A DNA stretch of 64,000 nt, from NCBI RefSeq assembly GCF_009674485.1, contig NZ_WKJJ01000011.1:124001-188000 (forward strand), given 5' to 3'. The notes under the pieces are model-generated. The model searched no databases and was not told the origin of the DNA. It worked only from the letters and a program-made list of their open reading frames with translations. A program made the translations under genes and the position numbers. This stretch comes from Pseudoduganella rivuli (GTDB lineage: Bacteria; Pseudomonadota; Gammaproteobacteria; Burkholderiales; Burkholderiaceae_D). Within the stretch, counting starts at the first letter, position 1. The number at the start of each line of letters is the position of its first letter. This document shows positions 59,108 through 64,000 of the stretch, in pieces.

Positions 59108-60733
59108 TCAATTGATGTGGTTGGACGCGGCGGCGCGGCCTGGCGTGCTTTCAGGTACCTGTGCCATCGCATATTCGGCCAGCGCGGTGATCGTCAACGC
59201 CGGATTGACACCGGGATTGGCCGGCATGGCCGAGCCGTCGCAGACCAGCATGTTGCGGTAGCCGAAGACCCGCAAATGCCGGTCGATCACGCCGGCCGAG
59301 GCGTCTGCCCCGATCACGGCGCCTCCCAGCACGTGGGCCGTGGTCGGAATGTCGGCCAGCGCCTCCAGCACATTGCTTTGGGCGATGCCGCCTGTGCGGC
59401 GCGCCAGCCATTGGGCCGCCTGGTTGGCCACGTCGATATAGGTCGGGTTGGGTCGGTCGCGGTCCTGCTCGGTGACCAGGCGGTAGCCACGCCCCAGCCA
59501 ACGCTTGCGCGGGCGCAGCGCGATGGCATTGTCCAGCGTCTGCATCACCAGCAGCGTCACCATGTGCTGGCTCCAACCCACCGGCCACACGGTTTTCAGC
59601 CATTGCAGCGGATGGCGTGCGATGGCCGCCAGCCACTTCAATGGCCGCGTCCAGCGATTGCCGTTACCGACCAACACGGTGTACATCAGGCTCATGAAGT
59701 CGGCCTTGCGGCCGTAGGTAAGGAACTCGACATGGGTGCTGTGATCCACATGCACGCTGCTGCTGGCCGTGACGTCATTCCAGGTCTTGAGATCCCTGGG
59801 CAAGCGCACATTCAGCACCGACTCGCTGTTGGTACGCACCAGTTCACCGAGGCGGCCGCTGAGACGGGGCAGCGAGCCCGCCAGCTTGCAACTGGCCAGC
59901 AGTTCGTTGGTACCCAGTGCCCCGGCGCCGAACACGATCCCGCGTGCCGTGTGAACCCGGCGGTCGCGCGCAAACCACGCCCCGGGGCGCTGCGTCGTGA
60001 CACGGTAGCCATCGCTGCCGTCGGCCGCACCGAGCGGCGTGACGTCGATTACTTCGCGCTCGGACAGAATCCGGGCGCCCCGCTTCTCGGCGAACCACAG
60101 GTAGTTCTTCACCAGCGAATTGGCCGCGCCGACCCGGCACCCCACCATGCAGGCGCCGCAACGCGTACATCCGGTACGGTCCGGCCCGGCGCCGCCGAAA
60201 TACGGATCCCTGACCGTCTTGCCTGGTTCGCCAAAGAACACGCCGGTCGGCGAGCGGGTAAAACCATCGGGATTGCCGAAATGCCGCGCCATCTCCCGCG
60301 CCAATTGCTGGTTGGTCGAATCGAACGGCACGGTCTTGACACCCAGCATGCGCTCGGCCGTATCGTAATGAGGACGCAGCACACGCTCCCAGTCATCCAG
60401 CCCGCGCCATTGCCGATTGACGAAGAATTCCGGGCGCGCCCGGTACAGCACCCCGCCATACACGGTGCTGCCGCCGCCGACAGCCGACTGGCTGGGGAAG
60501 AATACGTGCCGGAATACTTTCATGCGCATGATGCCGTGCAGGCCGATGGCCGGCGCCCACAGGAATTTGTGCAACTGCCAGGTAGATTCGGGAAGGTCCT
60601 GGTCGCGGTAGCGCCGGCCGCGTTCGAACACGCCGACGCGGTAGCCCTTTTCGGCAAGGCGCAGGGCCGACACGCTGCCGCCAAAGCCCGAGCCGATCAC
60701 CAGCCAGTCGAAGTCGAATGCACTGTGCGTCAT
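59108..60733 (-). CDS. GMC oxidoreductase, sterol-oxidase-like
   Basis: A 541-residue FAD enzyme of the GMC family, the group that holds cholesterol oxidases (ChoD). It begins with WLVIGSGFGGSVSALRLAEK (FAD binding) and has the GGGSTVYGGVLYRARPE signature. A Cys cluster GCTRCGACMVGCRVGAAN near residue 190 recalls an iron-sulfur motif found in this subgroup. C-terminal NPALTITALAEYAM is typical of GMC enzymes. It probably oxidises a hydrophobic secondary alcohol. The OmpW gene precedes it by three bases. No signal peptide is seen. Confidence 0.88.
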   Translation of the reverse strand: MTHSAFDFDWLVIGSGFGGSVSALRLAEKGYRVGVFERGRRYRDQDLPESTWQLHKFLWAPAIGLHGIMRMKVFRHVFFPSQSAVGGGSTVYGGVLYRARPEFFVNRQWRGLDDWERVLRPHYDTAERMLGVKTVPFDSTNQQLAREMARHFGNPDGFTRSPTGVFFGEPGKTVRDPYFGGAGPDRTGCTRCGACMVGCRVGAANSLVKNYLWFAEKRGARILSEREVIDVTPLGAADGSDGYRVTTQRPGAWFARDRRVHTARGIVFGAGALGTNELLASCKLAGSLPRLSGRLGELVRTNSESVLNVRLPRDLKTWNDVTASSSVHVDHSTHVEFLTYGRKADFMSLMYTVLVGNGNRWTRPLKWLAAIARHPLQWLKTVWPVGWSQHMVTLLVMQTLDNAIALRPRKRWLGRGYRLVTEQDRDRPNPTYIDVANQAAQWLARRTGGIAQSNVLEALADIPTTAHVLGGAVIGADASAGVIDRHLRVFGYRNMLVCDGSAMPANPGVNPALTITALAEYAMAQVPESTPGRAAASNHIN

Positions 60734-60736
60734 AGG

Positions 60737-61429
60737 TCAGAATCGATAGCCGATGGTGGCGCCCAAGATGCCCGGCGCATCCTTCAAGTCGACATGCCGT
60801 GTGATGGTGCCGAAGCCCGGCGTCCGGGTATCCACGGCGGCCGAGGTTTTCAGGCGAAACGACGAGTACTCCAGGTTGAGGCGCCATTGCCTGTCCAGTG
60901 GATATTCCACGCCCACGCGGGCATACGCGCCCCAGGAACTGTGCAATTTGATGTCACTTCCCGTGCCTTGCAGTGCGGCGTTATACGCGGGGCTGATCTC
61001 CTGCCCGGTGAAGAAGGTGTACGTCACGCCGGTGGCCACGTACGGGTGGACGACGGAAAAGCCGGGGATGGTATAGCGCACCATGGCAGTCGGAAACCAG
61101 ATGCGCGCTTTCGCCACCGTGCCCACCGGGGCCGCGGCGCCGGCGCCGACGGCGGTCAACGTGGGCGGGATGCCGGCCTGGAGTTGCAGCGCCCAATGGT
61201 CGGACAGGCGCCGCTCATAACTGATCGCGAAGATATCCAGGTCCCTGGCGTCGATGCGCAGGCCCGGCGGCGTCGTGCCAGGTGGCCCGCTCAGGTCGCC
61301 CGATTGAAGATGGAAGCGGACCTTGGCATAGCCTGTCCTGACCGTGTTATTTTCAAGCTCGTCGGCGTGCGCCACCGCGCACGTCGCCAACGCCGCGGTG
61401 GCCGCGGCAGCGAATTTCTTACCTTGCAT
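60737..61429 (-). CDS. OmpW-family outer-membrane protein
   Basis: A 230-residue eight-stranded barrel protein with a signal peptide (residues 1-22). Family motifs are AKVRFHLQSGDLSGPPG early, DRQWRLNLEYSSFRLKTSA late, and a C-terminal GATIGYRF. OmpW barrels are linked to passage of small hydrophobic compounds. Three bases separate it from the GMC gene, implying co-transcription in a hydrophobic-substrate pathway. Confidence 0.9.
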   Translation of the reverse strand: MQGKKFAAAATAALATCAVAHADELENNTVRTGYAKVRFHLQSGDLSGPPGTTPPGLRIDARDLDIFAISYERRLSDHWALQLQAGIPPTLTAVGAGAAAPVGTVAKARIWFPTAMVRYTIPGFSVVHPYVATGVTYTFFTGQEISPAYNAALQGTGSDIKLHSSWGAYARVGVEYPLDRQWRLNLEYSSFRLKTSAAVDTRTPGFGTITRHVDLKDAPGILGATIGYRF

Positions 61430-61483
61430 TTTTTGTCTCCTGGGGAATCGGTATGAATTTTTTTTTTGTGAATAATCGATGTA

Positions 61484-62287
61484 TCAGTGCGCCAGTCTCC
61501 GCACCACCTGCCGCGTGATCGCGGCCGGCGCCAGACGTGTCGCGAGCGACAGCAACCCCGCTTGCAGCCCGACGGTCCAGTGGGTCTTGTGGACCAGGCG
61601 GCGGCTGGTGGCACAGCGCCAGACGGTGCCGGCAACGTCGGCTGGCGTCAGCCGGATGCCCAGTGACCTGGCGCTGGCGATGCGTTCAAACCCGCTGGCC
61701 ATCGCGGTCTTCACAAAGCTGGGCCAGACGTCGCTGACACGGATGCCGAACCGGCTCCATTCGAGATCGAGCCCTTCGGTGAAGCCGCGGACCGCGAACT
61801 TGGTCGCCGAATACGTCACCAGATCGGGTTGGCCGTAAATCGCCGTGGCCGACGCCATATTGATCACGCGTGCGCCGGGCGTCTGTTCCAGGTAAGGAAA
61901 GGCGCTGTGGCAGCCAACCACGATGCTGGCCACATTGACATCCAGCATGGCGCGGTGCCGGGCCAGCGGCACCGTCTCGAATGCACCTGCCGTCAAGATC
62001 CCGGCGTTATTGAGCAGCACATCGAGCCGCTGGCCGCTGTGCGACCAGAAATGCGCCAGCGCGCGCTCCCATGCGTCCGGATCGCTGACGTCGAGCGCGC
62101 CGCTGCAGGCATTGCCTTCTCCCAGCGCGGCGGCGACCTCGGTGACGCCTTCCGTGTTCACGTCGTACAGGCCGACATACCAGCCACGGCGCGCGAACAG
62201 CTCGGCGCAGGCGCGCCCTATCCCGGATGCGGCGCCGGTGACGAGGATCGCCGGCCGCCGGTCACCTGCTTGCGCCGCCTTATCCAT
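61484..62287 (-). CDS. Short-chain dehydrogenase/reductase (intact)
   Basis: A 267-residue classical SDR. All signatures are intact: VTGAASGIGRACAELF (cofactor), LLNNAGILTAG, and YSATKFAVRGF (catalytic YxxxK). It may act on the oxidised product of the GMC enzyme or on a hydroxyacyl-CoA. Its ATG overlaps the ligase stop by eight bases. The contrast with the altered SDR at 53938 is notable. Confidence 0.9.
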   Translation of the reverse strand: MDKAAQAGDRRPAILVTGAASGIGRACAELFARRGWYVGLYDVNTEGVTEVAAALGEGNACSGALDVSDPDAWERALAHFWSHSGQRLDVLLNNAGILTAGAFETVPLARHRAMLDVNVASIVVGCHSAFPYLEQTPGARVINMASATAIYGQPDLVTYSATKFAVRGFTEGLDLEWSRFGIRVSDVWPSFVKTAMASGFERIASARSLGIRLTPADVAGTVWRCATSRRLVHKTHWTVGLQAGLLSLATRLAPAAITRQVVRRLAH

Positions 62288-63752
62288 GCTGTTCGTTCCA
62301 CAAGGCGCGCAGCTTCAGCTTGTCGATCTTGCCGACGGCATTCTTGGGAAGGCTGGGGATGACATGGATGGCTGCGGGCCGCTTGTAGCGCGTCAGCCGC
62401 GCGGCACAGTGTTCGTTCAACTGTTCCACCGCGCCGCCCTGCCCCGCCCGATAGGCGACATAAGCGATGACGATTTCGCCCAGCGTCTCGTGCGGCACGC
62501 CGATCACCGCCGCTTCCAGCACGCCGGGGAAACCGGTCAGCACATCCTCGATCTCCTTCGGATAGATATTCTCGCCACCACGAATGATCATCTCCTTCAG
62601 CCGACCGACAATCGACAGGTAGCCGTCCGCATCGAAACGTCCCAGGTCACCCGTGCGCAGCCAGCCATCCACGATGGTCCTGGCGGTTTCCTCCGGCTTG
62701 CCCAGGTAACCGCGCATGACGTTGGGCCCTTGTACCAGCACCTCGCCGGTCGCGCCGGGCGGCAGATGGCGGCCACGGTCATCGGCCAGCACCACCCGCT
62801 GTCCCGGGAACGGCAAACCCACCGTTCCAGCCTTGCGTACGCCGTTCAAGGGATTGATGGTGGATGCGCAGGTGCCTTCCGACAGGCCGTAGCCTTCCAC
62901 CAGCGGGAAGCCGTAGCGCGCTTCGAAACTGGTCAGCAGCTCGGCCGATGCCGGCGCCGCGCCGCAAATGCCGTAGCGCAGGCTGGACGTATCCGGTTTC
63001 ACCTCGGCGGGCAGCGCATTGAGCAAGGCATAGATGGTCGGCACCGCAGAGAAGTACGTCGGCCGCAATTGCTCGACGTCGGCAAAGAAGGTCTCGATGT
63101 CGAAACGGGTGCGGATGGTCACCCGGCTGCCAGCCGACAACGGCGTCAGGATGCTGGCGACGATGCCGTTGACGTGGAACAGCGGCAGCACCAGCAGGCA
63201 GTGGTCGGTCGCGGTGATCTGCATGGCGTCGCGCGACATCTCCGCCATCGCTTCGATGTTCGCATGGTCGAGCATCACGCCTTTCGGCAGGCCGGTGGTG
63301 CCGCTGGTATAGATCAACAGTGCCAGCGCAGCCTTATCGTCGACCGGCCTGGCCGAAAAATGCGCGCCGTACTGCACGCCGCCATGCAGCGCATCCACCG
63401 GCAACGATGGCACGTGTTCCAGCACCCGGTCGCCGCTGGTATTGATCAGCAGCCGCGCACCGGAATCGGTCATCTGGTGGATGGCTTCCTGGGGCGTCAG
63501 GTTGGGATTGATCGGCGTGATGGCGGCGCCCAGGCGCCAGGCGGCAAACATCGCCACCACGAACTCGACGCGGTTGGGCAGCATGATCGCGACCACGTCG
63601 CCGGCGTTGACACCGAGTTCGGAGAACAAGCCGGCCGCCACCAGCACCTTGGAATGGAACTCGCCATTGGACAAGCTGGTCGTCGTATCGGCAATGCACG
63701 GGGCCAACGGCGCCTGCGACGCGCGCAGGTCCGGAAGTTTGGAAAATCGCAT
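62280..63752 (-). CDS. Acyl-CoA synthetase (AMP-binding)
   Basis: A 490-residue ANL-superfamily ligase. The P-loop is LLIYTSGTTGLPKGVMLDHA, the adenylate region is EGYGLSEGTCAST, and the hinge and C-terminal domain are GRLKEMIIRGGENIYPKEIE and LPKNAVGKIDKLKLR with the catalytic Lys. It activates a carboxylic acid to its CoA thioester, probably a fatty, aromatic or steroid-side-chain acid. It is translationally coupled to the SDR. Confidence 0.92.
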   Translation of the reverse strand: MRFSKLPDLRASQAPLAPCIADTTTSLSNGEFHSKVLVAAGLFSELGVNAGDVVAIMLPNRVEFVVAMFAAWRLGAAITPINPNLTPQEAIHQMTDSGARLLINTSGDRVLEHVPSLPVDALHGGVQYGAHFSARPVDDKAALALLIYTSGTTGLPKGVMLDHANIEAMAEMSRDAMQITATDHCLLVLPLFHVNGIVASILTPLSAGSRVTIRTRFDIETFFADVEQLRPTYFSAVPTIYALLNALPAEVKPDTSSLRYGICGAAPASAELLTSFEARYGFPLVEGYGLSEGTCASTINPLNGVRKAGTVGLPFPGQRVVLADDRGRHLPPGATGEVLVQGPNVMRGYLGKPEETARTIVDGWLRTGDLGRFDADGYLSIVGRLKEMIIRGGENIYPKEIEDVLTGFPGVLEAAVIGVPHETLGEIVIAYVAYRAGQGGAVEQLNEHCAARLTRYKRPAAIHVIPSLPKNAVGKIDKLKLRALWNEQHG

Positions 63753-63780
63753 GATTACTCTTTCAGGAAAGGTTGTACCT

Positions 63781-64000
63781 TCACGCCGCCGGGTGCGCCT
63801 GCAAATGCCGCGTCAGGAATGTGGTCTGGTCCGATACCGCGCGCTCGAAGTGCTGGCCCAGATAGAAATCGAAGTGGCCACAGTCGTAGAGCTTGATCTC
63901 GCCATGCGGGGCTCGCCCGGCCATGGCGATGGTGCGTTCCGGCGGCGTCACCGTGTCGGTCCTGCTGACGCAGAACAGGATAGGCAGCTGGACCTTGCCT
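63781..64000 (-). CDS. Alpha/beta hydrolase, C-terminal fragment (runs off window)
   Basis: Only the last 72 codons are visible. They include the acid region PILFCVSRTDTVTPPERT and the base in LYDCGHFDFYLG, diagnostic of the alpha/beta hydrolase C-terminus, and end HLQAHPAA. It is 28 bp upstream of the ligase gene, same strand, so it belongs to the operon. The N-terminal part with the nucleophile lies beyond 64000. An esterase role is plausible. Confidence 0.82.
   Translation of the reverse strand, partial: GKVQLPILFCVSRTDTVTPPERTIAMAGRAPHGEIKLYDCGHFDFYLGQHFERAVSDQTTFLTRHLQAHPAA

Noticed and set aside
58568..61456. Plus-strand open frame of 962 codons
   Set aside because: It lies antisense to the porin, GMC and OmpW genes, all of which have convincing family motifs. 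Its own translation has none.
61923..63896. Plus-strand open frame of 657 codons
   Set aside because: Antisense to the intact SDR and acyl-CoA ligase genes; no domain motif is visible.
1..64000. tRNA, rRNA, CRISPR, prophage or transposase genes
   Set aside because: No cloverleaf, rRNA segment, regularly spaced repeat array or mobile-element protein was recognised by reading; a tRNAscan or CRISPR search would be needed to exclude small cases.

Overview
The window comes from a high-GC Gram-negative bacterium, most likely an Oxalobacteraceae betaproteobacterium of the Massilia/Duganella/Janthinobacterium type. This rests on gene content (pca/pob aromatic catabolism, a TctABC solute-uptake system, paired Fnr regulators, several TonB receptors and porins), on GC-rich codon use, and on GTAGGGCGG-type palindromic intergenic repeats. 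I saw no rRNA, tRNA, CRISPR array, phage or transposase.

Layout. 0-3.6 kb: end of a beta-ketoadipate operon (pcaF, pcaJ, pcaI) with divergent pcaR and two PcaR-like boxes, then xth. 4.0-7.6 kb: a four-gene copper-handling operon behind a MerR/CueR-type promoter. 7.7-14.1 kb: pobA with an AraC regulator, a MarR regulator, an ornithine cyclodeaminase/AraC/EamA group and a PLDc_N-TPR protein. 14.1-20.2 kb: a Sel1 protein, a long palindromic element, and a glucarate module (LacI regulator, MFS transporter, gudD). 20.3-32.5 kb: signalling, with a GGDEF protein, four overlapping two-component genes, a GGDEF-EAL protein, two Fnr paralogues and a beta-CASP hydrolase; three Fnr-like boxes lie in its intergenic gaps. 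32.5-42 kb: chrA, a small orphan protein, an RTX/DUF4214 protein, an FAD-Rieske oxidoreductase, a cupin, a solitary flagellin and tctC-tctB-tctA.

42-52 kb: two TonB receptors, a secreted cyanophycinase with an intact Ser-His-Glu triad, an RpiR regulator and, divergently, an M14/AstE-like zinc hydrolase matching the description of cyanophycin dipeptide hydrolase (CphZ), followed by a YfcC-family permease. Together they read as a locus for eating cyanophycin made by other organisms: outside or periplasmic depolymerisation, import of beta-Asp-Arg, then hydrolysis to Asp and Arg. This is the most interesting system in the window.

52-64 kb: a GlxA-type regulator with a divergent quinone reductase, an SDR with three substituted signature motifs, a perfect 39-bp palindrome, the 5' stub of a thiolase gene joined in frame to an alpha/beta hydrolase, a second hydrolase and an SCP2 protein. 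These face an opposing operon (alpha/beta hydrolase, acyl-CoA ligase, SDR, OmpW, GMC sterol-oxidase-like enzyme, porin, small PBP-like protein) that looks like a pathway for a lipophilic alcohol or sterol-like substrate.
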